From Bacillota bacterium (GTDB lineage: Bacteria > Bacillota > Clostridia > Christensenellales > Aristaeellaceae), in assembly GCA_023411375.1 (NCBI GenBank), contig JAEYOW010000049.1, positions 1-40,457 on the forward strand: 40,457 bases of DNA. The letters run 5' to 3'. The notes below the pieces were generated by a model, which had not been told where the DNA came from, did not search any database, and saw nothing but the letters and a program-made list of their open reading frames with translations. The position numbers were made by a program, and so were the translations under genes. This document shows positions 24,349 to 33,439 of the stretch, piece by piece. The first letter of the stretch is position 1; each line of letters starts with the position of its first letter.

Positions 24349-26424
24349 TTATTCCATGTATTTTTGCATAAGCGCATACAGCGCGTCCGGGTCAATCGGC
24401 TTGGCTGCGTGCGCGTTCATCCCGGCTGCCAGCGACTGGTTAACGTCGCTTGGGTAGGCGTTTGCCGTCAGCGCGACAATCGGAATTTCCTTCCCGTCCG
24501 CACGCCCGCAGGCACGGATTTTCCGGGTGGCGGTAAAGCCGTCCATCACAGGCATCTGCAAATCCATCAAAATCAACTGATAGGTTCCCGGCTCCTGTTG
24601 GACAAACTTGAGGACGGCCTCCTCGCCGTTTTCCGCGACATCCACATCAATGTTCGCATTTTTAAGCAGTTCACGGCCAATTTCACGGTTCATCAGATTA
24701 TCCTCCACCAGCAACACGCGGTTGCCGCCCAAATCGGGCGTGCCGCGCGGACCGTCGTCCGCATCCTCCACCGCCCGCGCGGCGTCGCTCAACAGGTCCA
24801 TCAGCACGCTGTGGTTCAGCGGCTTTTGCACAATGCGCCACAGGCCCAGCGAATCGGCCTGCGCAAGCAGCATCAAAGCCGCGGTTCCGGCAAGCGCGGC
24901 CACGCGAACGTCTTCGCCCAGCGCGGCGCGTATCCGGCGCAGGCACTCCGTGCGCTCCTCCTCGCGAATATCCCAGTCCAGCAAAACCAAATCGTATTCC
25001 GCGCCCGCCTGCTCGGCCTTTTCCGCCGCCACATAGCCGCTGATAGCCGTATCCATTCGCACGCCCAGGCGGCTTGCCACGCTGCCTGCCAGCTCCAGTG
25101 CGCCGCGCCCGCTTGTTGCCGACAGCACGCGCAGGCGCGAGATGGCCCGCCGCAGCGCGCCGCCCGGAAGCTCGCAAGGCGCGCTGCGAACAGGCAGGTT
25201 GACCGTGAAGGTGCTGCCCTCTCCATATACGCTTTGCACTTCCACGCTGCCGCCCATTATTTCCACCAGGTTTTTAACGATGCTGAGCCCAAGCCCGCTT
25301 CCGCCATGCCTGCGCGCGGACCCGCCCTCCTCCTGCTCATACGCGTCAAAAATGCGCGCCATGAAGGCCTCGCTCATACCCTCGCCGTTGTCGTTTACGA
25401 CGAATTCGAGATGCGCCGTGTCGTCCACAATCGCCTTCTGACGTACCAGCAGCCGCACGCGCCCACCGGCGGGTGTAAACTTGAACGCGTTGCTCAGCAA
25501 ATTCATCAAAATCTGGCGCAGCCTCACAGCGTCGCCAATCAGGTTTTCCTCGGTAATCGCCTCCAGGCGGATTTCAAAATCGAGTCCCTCCTCCTTCGCC
25601 TGCTCGTAATACAGCGTGCCCAGGCTGCCCACGAAATCCCGGAGCTTGAAGGGATGCTTGTCAAGCCTCATTTTGCCGCTTTCGATGGCCGACATATCAA
25701 GGATGTCGCTCACGACGGACATTAAATGGCGGGAAGCGAAATCCGCCTTTTCCAGACAGTCGGTCATACGCTCGGGTTCGCTTGCATGCGCGCGCGCAAT
25801 GGCCAGATATCCCATGATCGCGTTAAGTGGCGTACGGATTTCATGGCTGATGCGGCTGGTAAAGTTGCTTTTAACCTCGCTTAAATGCTCCGCGTTTTTC
25901 AAAGCCTCCCTCAACCGCTGCCGGGCCCTGTGCTCCTTGCTTTTAATCGCGTCGATGTCGCAGATGTAAAGCATAACGGACGCCGGCTGGCGGCCCTTTT
26001 TTGCAAGCCCCTGCGCCAGCAGCGAGCACCAGTACGGCGTGCCCTGCGGCGACAGCCTCCGGTATTCCGTATAGACGGTACGGCTTTCATCGCTCAGCCG
26101 CCGCAGTTTTTCCATGCTCAAAAATTCCCCGACCTGCGCCGCATCCCGCTGATAGACATGCTCGCGAATGACCCGCGGAAGGTAGACGCCCAGCGGCTCG
26201 TGCATTTTCGTCTTTTCCAAAAGGCCGTTTAATATAAAATACTGATTGAATTCGTTACCGGTCAGATTTAGCTCATACACCTGCTCATAGGCGCTGCTCA
26301 GCGTAAGCGAAAACCGCCTGTTGGCGTCCGCCACGCGCCGACTGCGCCGAAGGCTCCATAGCAACAGCAAACTCAAAGCCAGAATCACAGCGCCCATCAC
26401 GGCGCATGGCATTACAGTTGGCAT
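24349..26424 (-). CDS. Hybrid sensor histidine kinase with two receiver domains
   Basis: A 691-residue protein with one N-terminal membrane helix (about residues 9-25), a PAS-like sensor (about 40-160), and a HisKA domain with SHEIRTPLNAIMG (phospho-His about 194). The ATP domain has NLLSNAFKFT, DNGEGM and GGSGLGLSI. A first receiver follows (about 430-545) whose usual acidic start is lost (VLSATSG), although LLDWD keeps an aspartate. A second, intact receiver (about 565-690) reads VLLVEDNLMNREIG, LILMDLQMPVMDGF and VALTANA, with a Lys in AAKPID. There is no Hpt domain and no separate response regulator beside it. A TTG opens the frame, but GGGAGG lies seven bases before the ATG at 26424. Its signal is unknown. 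Confidence 0.92.
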   Translation of the reverse strand: MPTVMPCAVMGAVILALSLLLLWSLRRSRRVADANRRFSLTLSSAYEQVYELNLTGNEFNQYFILNGLLEKTKMHEPLGVYLPRVIREHVYQRDAAQVGEFLSMEKLRRLSDESRTVYTEYRRLSPQGTPYWCSLLAQGLAKKGRQPASVMLYICDIDAIKSKEHRARQRLREALKNAEHLSEVKSNFTSRISHEIRTPLNAIMGYLAIARAHASEPERMTDCLEKADFASRHLMSVVSDILDMSAIESGKMRLDKHPFKLRDFVGSLGTLYYEQAKEEGLDFEIRLEAITEENLIGDAVRLRQILMNLLSNAFKFTPAGGRVRLLVRQKAIVDDTAHLEFVVNDNGEGMSEAFMARIFDAYEQEEGGSARRHGGSGLGLSIVKNLVEIMGGSVEVQSVYGEGSTFTVNLPVRSAPCELPGGALRRAISRLRVLSATSGRGALELAGSVASRLGVRMDTAISGYVAAEKAEQAGAEYDLVLLDWDIREEERTECLRRIRAALGEDVRVAALAGTAALMLLAQADSLGLWRIVQKPLNHSVLMDLLSDAARAVEDADDGPRGTPDLGGNRVLLVEDNLMNREIGRELLKNANIDVDVAENGEEAVLKFVQQEPGTYQLILMDLQMPVMDGFTATRKIRACGRADGKEIPIVALTANAYPSDVNQSLAAGMNAHAAKPIDPDALYALMQKYME

Positions 26425-26530
26425 GGTCACGCCTCCCAAACAATATGGATGCAGATGTTACAAATCGTTCGTATTCTTCAGCTTTTTAACTTTACCATTC
26501 AAAAGTTCGTTTGTCAATTTTAAAAAATAT

Positions 26531-26559
26531 TGGACAAACACAGATTAATACGATATAAT
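26531..26559 (+). promoter_or_regulatory. Promoter of the ROK-like kinase gene
   Basis: TGGACA (26531-26536), a 17-bp spacer and TATAAT (26554-26559), 68 bases before the ATG. Confidence 0.7.
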
Positions 26560-26626
26560 AAAAACCGATGAAATAGAAGCCATTGCTAACAATACATCAC
26601 AATTTGTACAATCGGGAGGCATCGCT

Positions 26627-27997
26627 ATGGAACACATGAAAGTACCGGCACCCCTGGACGGCGCGTTCGAGCCGATTTACCGCGGCCTGCGCGCCTTTGA
26701 CGAACAGGCCCGCAGCGCCGGCGGCCCGGAAATCCGCATCGCGCTGGAGCGTAACGACGGCCTGGTCGCCACGCACGACATGCGCATTCTGCCCGAGGGG
26801 ACGGACGACGCGCTGAACCTGCGCATGGTTGAACGCATGGTCAAAAGCATGCTGTGGGTATACGGCGGCTTCCGCGTGACCATCGCGGTCAGCCGCGCTG
26901 TTTACGAGGGCGTGCGTGACCAGTACCGCACAGGCGGCGCTCGCGAGTTTGACGCGCACTTTATGGCGCATGTGTATGAGCATGATTTCGAAGTGCTTTA
27001 TGTGCCTACGGTTGCCGAGGCCCCCTTGCGCAAGGATGCCTCCTCCCCCATCGGCCGCCACCTGGATGGCTGCCGTATCGGCTTTGACGCGGGCGGAAGC
27101 GACCGCAAGGTGAGCGCCGTGATCAATGGCGAAAGCGTATACAGCGAGGAGGTCGTCTGGTTCCCCAAAACCAACAGCGATCCCGCCTATCACTTCGAAG
27201 GCATTGTGAGCGCTATGAAGACCGCCGCCTCTAAAATGCCGCGCGTGGACGCCATCGGCGTGAGCTCCGCCGGCGTGTACATCAACAATCACACCATGAA
27301 CGCCTCGCTCTTCCTGAAAGTTGCGCCGGAGGATTATGAAAAGCACGTTAAGGATATCTACATCCGCGCGGCGAAGGAAATCGGCGATGTGCCCCTGACC
27401 GTGTGCAACGACGGCGACGTGACCGCGCTGGCCGGCGCGATGAGCCTCAATGAGGACGGTATTCTCGGCATCGCCATGGGCACCAGCGAGGCCGGCGGTT
27501 ACGTGGATATGAAGGGCAACATCACCGGATGGCTCAACGAGCTTGCCTTTGTGCCCTGCGATCTCGCCGCCTCCGCGATGGTGGACGAGTGGAGCGGCGA
27601 CAGCGGCTGCGGCGTCAAGTATTTTTCGCAGGATGCGGTGATCAAGCTCGCGCCCGCCGCCGGCATCGCGCTGGACGAGAGCCTCAGCCCCGCCGAGAAG
27701 CTCAAGGTGGTACAGGGCGAGATGGAAAAGGGTAACGAGGGCGCGAAGGCCATCTATGAAACCATCGGCGTATACCTTGGCTACACGCTGGCGTTTTACG
27801 CGATGTTCTACGATATCAACCATGTGCTGCTGATGGGGCGCGTAACCAGCGGCATGGGCGGCGACCTGGTGCTGGCTAGGGCGCAGGAGGTGCTGCGCGC
27901 GGAGTATCCCGAGTTGCGCATGCACGTTAACCTGCCGGATGAAAAGAGCCGCCGTGTGGGCCAGAGCGTAGCCGCTGCCAGCCTGCCCAAGCTTTGA
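26627..27997 (+). CDS. ROK-like sugar kinase family protein with N-terminal extension
   Basis: A 456-residue protein. From about residue 150 it follows the ASKHA/ROK pattern: IGFDAGGSDRKVSAVINGES (phosphate 1), IGVSSAGVYINN, the catalytic-type VCNDGDVTALAGA with the Asp at about 262, and the adenosine-side loop GIAMGTSEAGGYV. ROK enzymes phosphorylate hexoses such as glucose, fructose or N-acetylmannosamine. The typical ROK zinc motif CxCGxxGC is not seen. The first 145 residues are an extra alpha/beta domain not normal for ROK kinases and without the helix-turn-helix of ROK repressors. The ATG follows GGGAGG. It has its own promoter and a terminator at 28018-28050. Substrate is unknown; kinase activity is inferred. 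Confidence 0.7.
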   Translation: MEHMKVPAPLDGAFEPIYRGLRAFDEQARSAGGPEIRIALERNDGLVATHDMRILPEGTDDALNLRMVERMVKSMLWVYGGFRVTIAVSRAVYEGVRDQYRTGGAREFDAHFMAHVYEHDFEVLYVPTVAEAPLRKDASSPIGRHLDGCRIGFDAGGSDRKVSAVINGESVYSEEVVWFPKTNSDPAYHFEGIVSAMKTAASKMPRVDAIGVSSAGVYINNHTMNASLFLKVAPEDYEKHVKDIYIRAAKEIGDVPLTVCNDGDVTALAGAMSLNEDGILGIAMGTSEAGGYVDMKGNITGWLNELAFVPCDLAASAMVDEWSGDSGCGVKYFSQDAVIKLAPAAGIALDESLSPAEKLKVVQGEMEKGNEGAKAIYETIGVYLGYTLAFYAMFYDINHVLLMGRVTSGMGGDLVLARAQEVLRAEYPELRMHVNLPDEKSRRVGQSVAAASLPKL

Positions 27998-28017
27998 CCG
28001 GAAATTGATCACATTCG

Positions 28018-28050
28018 CGGGAGCGTCCTTTCGGACGCTCCTGCTTTTTA
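28018..28050 (+). terminator. Intrinsic terminator after the ROK-like gene
   Basis: GGAGCGTCC (28020-28028) pairs with GGACGCTCC (28033-28041) around TTTC, followed by TGCTTTTTATTG. Confidence 0.88.
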
Positions 28051-28168
28051 TTGCCGCGAAATCGGCTGGTTTTGCGAATCCTATGCAAAACCCTGTTTAC
28101 AGACGGAGAGCGCCATAGGATCATCAACGTATAACGTGCCTCCGCATGCCGGAACGCGGGGTTTTGCG

Positions 28169-28197
28169 TTGCCGCAGGCGTTAAGGCGTGCTATAAT
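28169..28197 (+). promoter_or_regulatory. Promoter of the MFS-GH2 operon
   Basis: TTGCCG (28169-28174), a 17-bp spacer and TATAAT (28192-28197), 52 bases before the MFS start. Confidence 0.75.
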
Positions 28198-28248
28198 GAC
28201 GGCAACCCGAAATCCATATTCCACGCGGCTAAGAAAGGAATCAACGCT

Positions 28249-29574
28249 ATGAAAAAGGTATCGCCGCGCCTGTGGTGCGCGCTCATCCTCCTCGGCCTGA
28301 TGGGCCAGTTTGCCTGGACCATTGAAAACATGTACTTCAACGTGTTCCTCTACAATACCATATCAACCGACCCCAACTATATCGCGGCCATGGTGGCGGC
28401 AAGCGCGATTGTCGCCACGCTGACCACGCTTCTGATGGGCGTGTTATCAGACCGGGCGGGCAGGCGCAAGGCGTTCATTTGTGGCGGCTACCTGCTGTGG
28501 GGGTTTAGCACGGCCGCCTTTGGACTGATTACCGTAGATAACGCCGCTTCGCTGTTCCCGGCCGCTAACGCGGTGGCCGCCGCGGCCGTGATGGTAATCG
28601 TGATGGACTGCGCGATGACCTTCTTCGGTTCCACGGCAAACGACGCGGCTTTCAACGCTTATGTGACCGACACCGTAAGCAACGCGCAGCGCGGGCGCGT
28701 GGAAAGCGTACTGGCGATATTGCCCCTTGTTTCCATGCTGATCATCTTCGGCGGCTTTGACGGCATGACGCAGGCGGGTAACTGGCAAATGTTCTTCCTG
28801 ATTTTCGGCGCGCTGGTCACGCTGACGGGCGTCGCCTCCCTGTTTTTGTTAAAGGAACAGCCTGCCACGCCCAAAAGGGAGCCGTTTTTCCAGCAGCTTG
28901 CGTACGGCTTCCGCCCCTCGGTGATTGCCCGGCACCGCGCGCTTTACCTCTCTCTGCTGGCGATGTGCGTGTTCTCCATCGCGGTGCAGGTGTTTTTCCC
29001 TTACCTGATCATCTACATGCAGCACTACCTGTTGCTTGACAACTACGCGCTGGTGCTGGGCGTGGTGCTGATCGTCGCGTCGGCGGCGAGCGTGCTGGGC
29101 GGCAGAGTGATCGACCGCGTGGGCAAGCTGCGCTTTGCCGGACCCGCCTCGATTGTGATGCTCGCCGGGCTTGCCGGGATGTACTTTGCGCGCGGCATAG
29201 CCGCCGTCATGGCCATGGGCGCGGTGATGATGAGCGGCTACATGCTTTTGACGGCTGCGCTTTCCGCGCAGGTGCGCGACCTGACCCCGCCGGAAAAGGC
29301 CGGGCACTTCCAGGGCATCCGCATGATCTTCGCGGTCATGCTGCCGATGATCATCGGGCCGTTCATCGGCGCGGCGGTAATTCGCGGCAACGGTCAAACT
29401 TATGTGGAGCTGGGCCAGAGCAAAACGGTGCCCACGCCCGCAATCTTCCTCGCGGCAGCCATCGCGCTTTTGCTGGTGGCCGTTCCCCTGCTGCTGCTAC
29501 GCCGTGAAGCCGCGCGCGGGCAGGTTGCCCCGCAGGCCGAAACGGCTGACGAGGGGGAGGATGAGTCATGCTGA
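28249..29574 (+). CDS. MFS sugar-type transporter
   Basis: A 441-residue permease with about 12 membrane segments and the MFS loop-2 signature LSDRAGRRKAFI (about residues 66-77), plus a relaxed second copy GGRVIDRVGKLRFAG after helix 8. The start (LGLMGQFAWTIENMYFNVFL) resembles a clostridial MFS group often next to glycosidases. It overlaps the downstream GH2 gene by 7 bases, so the two are translationally coupled and the permease probably imports the substrate or product of that enzyme. AAGAAAGGA precedes the ATG. The exact sugar cannot be read from the sequence. Confidence 0.9.
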   Translation: MKKVSPRLWCALILLGLMGQFAWTIENMYFNVFLYNTISTDPNYIAAMVAASAIVATLTTLLMGVLSDRAGRRKAFICGGYLLWGFSTAAFGLITVDNAASLFPAANAVAAAAVMVIVMDCAMTFFGSTANDAAFNAYVTDTVSNAQRGRVESVLAILPLVSMLIIFGGFDGMTQAGNWQMFFLIFGALVTLTGVASLFLLKEQPATPKREPFFQQLAYGFRPSVIARHRALYLSLLAMCVFSIAVQVFFPYLIIYMQHYLLLDNYALVLGVVLIVASAASVLGGRVIDRVGKLRFAGPASIVMLAGLAGMYFARGIAAVMAMGAVMMSGYMLLTAALSAQVRDLTPPEKAGHFQGIRMIFAVMLPMIIGPFIGAAVIRGNGQTYVELGQSKTVPTPAIFLAAAIALLLVAVPLLLLRREAARGQVAPQAETADEGEDESC

Positions 29575-31307
29575 CGACCCCGTGGGGCGAGCGTCTGGAT
29601 GAAAGCAACGTTCTCCCCGAGTACCCACGCCCGCAATTGCGGCGGAATAGCTACCTGAACCTGAACGGCCGCTGGGAGTACGCCATCACCGACAGCGGCG
29701 CGGAGCCGGAGCGCTACGACGGAACCATCCTTGTGCCCTTTTCTCCGGAAAGCGCTCTGAGCGGCGTGCAACGCGCGCTGCTTTCACACCAGACCCTGTG
29801 GTACCGCCGGGAGCTACCGCTTTGGGACGGTTTTGTCCCTGACGGCGGCAGGCTGCTGATTCACTTTGGCGCAGTGGATCAGGAAGCCGTTGTAACGCTC
29901 AACGGCGTGGAGGTTTGCCGTCACACGGGCGGCTATACGTCCTTTTCCGCCGATTTGACGGACGCACTTTCACAGCGCAACATTCTTGTGGTGCGCGTCC
30001 GTGACGACACGGATGGAAGCTTCCACAGCCGGGGCAAGCAGAAAACCAAACGTGGCGGCATCTGGTACACGCCGCAAAGCGGCATTTGGCAAACCGTTTG
30101 GCTCGAGGCCGTGCCGGCGCGGCACGTATCCGGGCTGCGCATCGTACCCTTTCCCGCCAGCGCCGAGGTAGAGCTATGCGTGGAATGCGCGGAAAGCCTG
30201 CCGTGCGAGGTTTCACTATTGGGGCGGACGCACGCGCTGACAGCCAACGCGCCCACGCGCCTGCCCATGCCGGATTACCGTCCCTGGAGCCCGGAGGACC
30301 CCTATCTGTACGAGTTTTCCGTCACGCTGGGCGAGGACCGTGTGGACAGCTACTTCGGCATGCGCTTCATCAGCGTGCAAAGCGACAGTCAGGGTGTGAA
30401 ACGCCTGTATTTAAACGGCAAACCATATTTTCACAACGGCTTGCTGGACCAGGGCTACTGGCCGGACGGCCTGTATACCGCGCCCTCGGACGAGGCGATG
30501 ATTTTTGACATTCAAACCGCGAAAAACCTGGGTTACAACATGCTGCGCAAGCATATCAAGCTCGAGCCCCTGCGCTGGTACTACCACTGCGACCGGCTGG
30601 GCATGCTGGTGTGGCAGGACATGGTAAACGGCGGCGGGAAGTACCGCTTCGCCACCATCAGCACCCCGCTGATAACGGGCGTCCACCGCAAAGACACAAA
30701 CCATCGTGCCTTTGCCCGCGAAGCCGCTCAAGGCCGCGCCGAATACCTGCGCGAGATGGAGGAGACCGTCCGGCAGCTAGGCAACGCGCCCAGCATTGTG
30801 CTATGGGTGCCGTTTAACGAAGGCTGGGGGCAGTTTGACAGCGGGGATGTGTGCAACAGGCTGCGTGCGCTGGATCCCACTCGCGTGATCGACCATGCCA
30901 GCGGCTGGCACGATCAGGGCATTGGGGAGCTTAAAAGCCTCCATGTGTACTTTATGCCCTACCGCTTTAAGCCCGATAAAAAGGGACGCGCCGTTGTGCT
31001 CAGCGAATTTGGCGGCTACAACCTGCGCGAGGCCGGGCATTGCTACAGCGATACCGACTTTGGCTACAAAAAGCTACCCGGCAGGGCCGCCCTGTGGGCC
31101 GCCTACGCGCGCCTGTTTGAGCGGGAGATATTGCCGGCGATCGCGCGCGGGCTGAGCGCGGCGGTCTATACCCAGCTAACCGACGTGGAGGACGAGCTCA
31201 ACGGCGTGATGACCTATGACCGCCGCATCATCAAGCTGCCCGCGGCGGAGCTAAGGGCGCTCAACCGCCGTGTGTTGGAAAAGGCTTGTACAGCCTCTCA
31301 ATCATAA
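29568..31307 (+). CDS. Glycoside hydrolase family 2 enzyme
   Basis: A 579-residue enzyme. An N-terminal sugar-binding jelly-roll (RNSYLNLNGRWEYAITDSGA through GIWQTVWLEAVP, about residues 25-180) is followed by the immunoglobulin-like linker and a TIM barrel. The barrel keeps both catalytic glutamates: the acid/base in WVPFNEGWGQFD (about 419) and the nucleophile in VLSEFGGYN (about 480). GH2 contains beta-galactosidases, beta-mannosidases and beta-glucuronidases; this length is shorter than LacZ and nearer to uncharacterised clostridial members. There is no signal peptide, so it acts inside the cell on an imported disaccharide or glycoside. The ATG lies within the end of the MFS gene. Confidence 0.93.
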   Translation: MLTTPWGERLDESNVLPEYPRPQLRRNSYLNLNGRWEYAITDSGAEPERYDGTILVPFSPESALSGVQRALLSHQTLWYRRELPLWDGFVPDGGRLLIHFGAVDQEAVVTLNGVEVCRHTGGYTSFSADLTDALSQRNILVVRVRDDTDGSFHSRGKQKTKRGGIWYTPQSGIWQTVWLEAVPARHVSGLRIVPFPASAEVELCVECAESLPCEVSLLGRTHALTANAPTRLPMPDYRPWSPEDPYLYEFSVTLGEDRVDSYFGMRFISVQSDSQGVKRLYLNGKPYFHNGLLDQGYWPDGLYTAPSDEAMIFDIQTAKNLGYNMLRKHIKLEPLRWYYHCDRLGMLVWQDMVNGGGKYRFATISTPLITGVHRKDTNHRAFAREAAQGRAEYLREMEETVRQLGNAPSIVLWVPFNEGWGQFDSGDVCNRLRALDPTRVIDHASGWHDQGIGELKSLHVYFMPYRFKPDKKGRAVVLSEFGGYNLREAGHCYSDTDFGYKKLPGRAALWAAYARLFEREILPAIARGLSAAVYTQLTDVEDELNGVMTYDRRIIKLPAAELRALNRRVLEKACTASQS

Positions 31308-31335
31308 ATAATTACAAAAAATCGTAATTTCATCA

Positions 31336-31364
31336 TTGAACGTCCGGGAAAAAAAGAGTGTAAT
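31336..31364 (+). promoter_or_regulatory. Promoter of the hydantoinase-like gene, overlapped by an inverted repeat
   Basis: TTGAAC (31336-31341), a 17-bp spacer and TGTAAT (31359-31364). CGTCCGG (31341-31347), which includes the last base of the -35, is inverted as CCGGACG at 31387-31393 downstream of the start point, and an inner ATTGA/TCAAT hairpin lies between. This could be a control site. Confidence 0.6.
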
Positions 31365-31421
31365 AGCATTGAGAAAAATCAATCACCGGACGATTGAGGT
31401 TGAAAGGTTCTGTATAGCACA

Positions 31422-33428
31422 ATGGCACTTGGAATAGGCATCGACACCGGCGGAACATACACCGACGCGGTCCTTTATGATTCCGACCAGAATAAAGTGC
31501 TTGCCAAAGGCAAAGCGCTGACCACAAAGGAAGACCTGAGCATTGGGATTGGCAACGCGCTGGATACATTGCCCGCAGAGCTCGTCGGGCAGGCCAAAAT
31601 CCTTTCCCTTTCCACAACGCTCGCCACAAACGCCTGTGTGGAAAACAAGGGCGGCCGCGCAAAGCTGGTGCTGCTGGGCACGACGCAAAAGGCGCTTGAC
31701 TGGATTGACGCAAAGACCGTTTACGGGCTGAAGAACGACGAGGTCTTTTGCATCGACACCAAAAGCAGTTTTGACGGGACCGTGATCGACAATCCCGACT
31801 GGGACGCGGTGACGCGGGCGGAGGACGGGTGGTTCTCGGACGCGCAGGCGCTGGCGGTGGCGGAGGTCAACGCCCTGCGCAACGGCGCGGCCTGTGAGAA
31901 AACAGCCAAAGAAAAGCTGACCGCAAAATACGACGTGCCGTTTGTGATGGCCAGCGAGCTTGCCGCCGACCTTAACGTCATGGAGCGCGGCGTGACCGCG
32001 CTGCTCAACGCGAAGCTCCTGCCCATTATCGATGAGTTTATGGCGGCGGTCAAGGCAGCGCTTAAGCTGCGCCGGCTTACGCTTCAGAAGTTGATTGTAC
32101 GCAGCGACGGCAGCCTGATGTCGGACGAGCTGGCATTGCGGCATCCTGTGAAAACCATCCTGAGCGGTCCTGCCGCAAGCATCATCGGCGGCAAGGGGCT
32201 TGCCGGCCGTGAGAATAGCCTGATCGTGGATATGGGCGGCACAACCACGGATATCTCCATCATTAAAGACGGCGAGCCCGCCATGGCAGACGGCATCCGA
32301 ATCGGCGGCTTCCAAACGCAGATCAGGGGCGTATTTATCGACACCTTTGGCTTGGGCGGCGACAGCCGGATCGCGGTGGAGGATCACCGGCTTGTGCTGA
32401 GCGCGCGCCGGGTGCAGCCGTTATGCGCGGCCGCCGCGCGCTGGCCGCAGATTGTGGACAGGCTGCGCGCGCTGATTGAGAGCAACAAAACCGGCGCGGC
32501 CCCCCTGTATGAATTTTTGTACCTGGTCAAGCAGCCGCAAAGCCTGAAAAGCTACGACGCCTGCGAGCAATCCCTTATCGAGCGGCTGGCGGGCGGCCCG
32601 CTGATGCTGGGCGGCGGAGAATTGGACCTGTACCGCCTGAAAAGCGAGCGGCTGGAGGACGAGGGCGTTGTCATGCGGTGCGGCCTGACGCCGACCGATA
32701 TCATGCACATCAGGGGCGACTTTTGCCGCCACGACAGGGCGGCCTCCGTGCTGGGGGCGCGCTATCTGCTCAAGGCGCTTGCGCAGTACGCGGACAACGA
32801 CGGCGATTTGGCGCGGTTTTGCGACGAGATTTACGACCTGGTCTGCGCAAAGCTGTATGAAAACATCGTCAGGGTTTTGCTGATGAACAGGTATTCCCAT
32901 TTGTTTGGCAAGGGCGTGGATGGGCAATTGATGGCGCTCATCCGTCAAAACTGGCGGGAGCAGACGGGCAGCGGTTTTTTTGGCCTGCGGTTTGATACGA
33001 AAGCGACGCTCGTTGGAATCGGCGCGCCCACTCATATTTTTTTACCAAGGGTCGCCAGGGCGCTTGGCACGGAATGCGTCATTCCCGACCACGCCGAGGT
33101 CGCCAACGCGGTAGGGGCCATGATCGCCGATATTTCAGCGGAAGCGCGGGTGGAAATCTCGCCCCTGTATACAGCGGGCGGAACGACGGACTACACGGCA
33201 TACGCACCTGGCGGCAGCAGAACCTTTGACACCCTGGAGGAGGCAGTTGCGTTTGCCCGAGGGGAAGCGGAGGCCGCCGCCGTTTCGGACGCAAAACAGC
33301 GCGGGGCGCTGGGGGAGCTGGCGGTCGATACACGGATCGTGCCAAAAACCGCCTATTCCCGGGAGGGCACGACCATCGATCTTGGAACTACAGTGGTTTC
33401 AATCGCCGGCGGAAGGGTAAACCTCTGA
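31422..33428 (+). CDS. Hydantoinase/oxoprolinase family protein (HyuA-like subunit)
   Basis: A 668-residue ATP-dependent amidohydrolase subunit of the HyuA/OplA type, which opens the ring of hydantoins or 5-oxoproline. The N-terminal Hydant_A_N domain starts with the phosphate loop GIDTGGTYTDAVL (about residues 6-18). The main domain has NVMERGVTALLNAKLLPII (about 186-204), LIVRSDGSLMS, VKTILSGPAASIIGG and the second phosphate loop IVDMGGTTTDISII (about 268-281). A HyuB partner is usual but no such gene is in the window. The region from about 400 on matches the family more loosely. The ribosome site is weak (GAGG or AAAGG, 15 or more bases away), so translation may be low. It ends at a bidirectional terminator. 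Confidence 0.88.
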   Translation: MALGIGIDTGGTYTDAVLYDSDQNKVLAKGKALTTKEDLSIGIGNALDTLPAELVGQAKILSLSTTLATNACVENKGGRAKLVLLGTTQKALDWIDAKTVYGLKNDEVFCIDTKSSFDGTVIDNPDWDAVTRAEDGWFSDAQALAVAEVNALRNGAACEKTAKEKLTAKYDVPFVMASELAADLNVMERGVTALLNAKLLPIIDEFMAAVKAALKLRRLTLQKLIVRSDGSLMSDELALRHPVKTILSGPAASIIGGKGLAGRENSLIVDMGGTTTDISIIKDGEPAMADGIRIGGFQTQIRGVFIDTFGLGGDSRIAVEDHRLVLSARRVQPLCAAAARWPQIVDRLRALIESNKTGAAPLYEFLYLVKQPQSLKSYDACEQSLIERLAGGPLMLGGGELDLYRLKSERLEDEGVVMRCGLTPTDIMHIRGDFCRHDRAASVLGARYLLKALAQYADNDGDLARFCDEIYDLVCAKLYENIVRVLLMNRYSHLFGKGVDGQLMALIRQNWREQTGSGFFGLRFDTKATLVGIGAPTHIFLPRVARALGTECVIPDHAEVANAVGAMIADISAEARVEISPLYTAGGTTDYTAYAPGGSRTFDTLEEAVAFARGEAEAAAVSDAKQRGALGELAVDTRIVPKTAYSREGTTIDLGTTVVSIAGGRVNL

Positions 33429-33439
33429 TTGCTCACAAA

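Noticed and set aside
24268..25725. A 485-codon plus-strand frame opposite the histidine kinase
   Set aside because: It is the complement of a gene with unmistakable kinase motifs and has no start signal.
26597..28012. A 471-codon frame opposite the ROK-like kinase
   Set aside because: Same antisense artefact: low-complexity Ala/His/Gly composition and no motif, while the plus-strand protein has clear ASKHA motifs, promoter and terminator.
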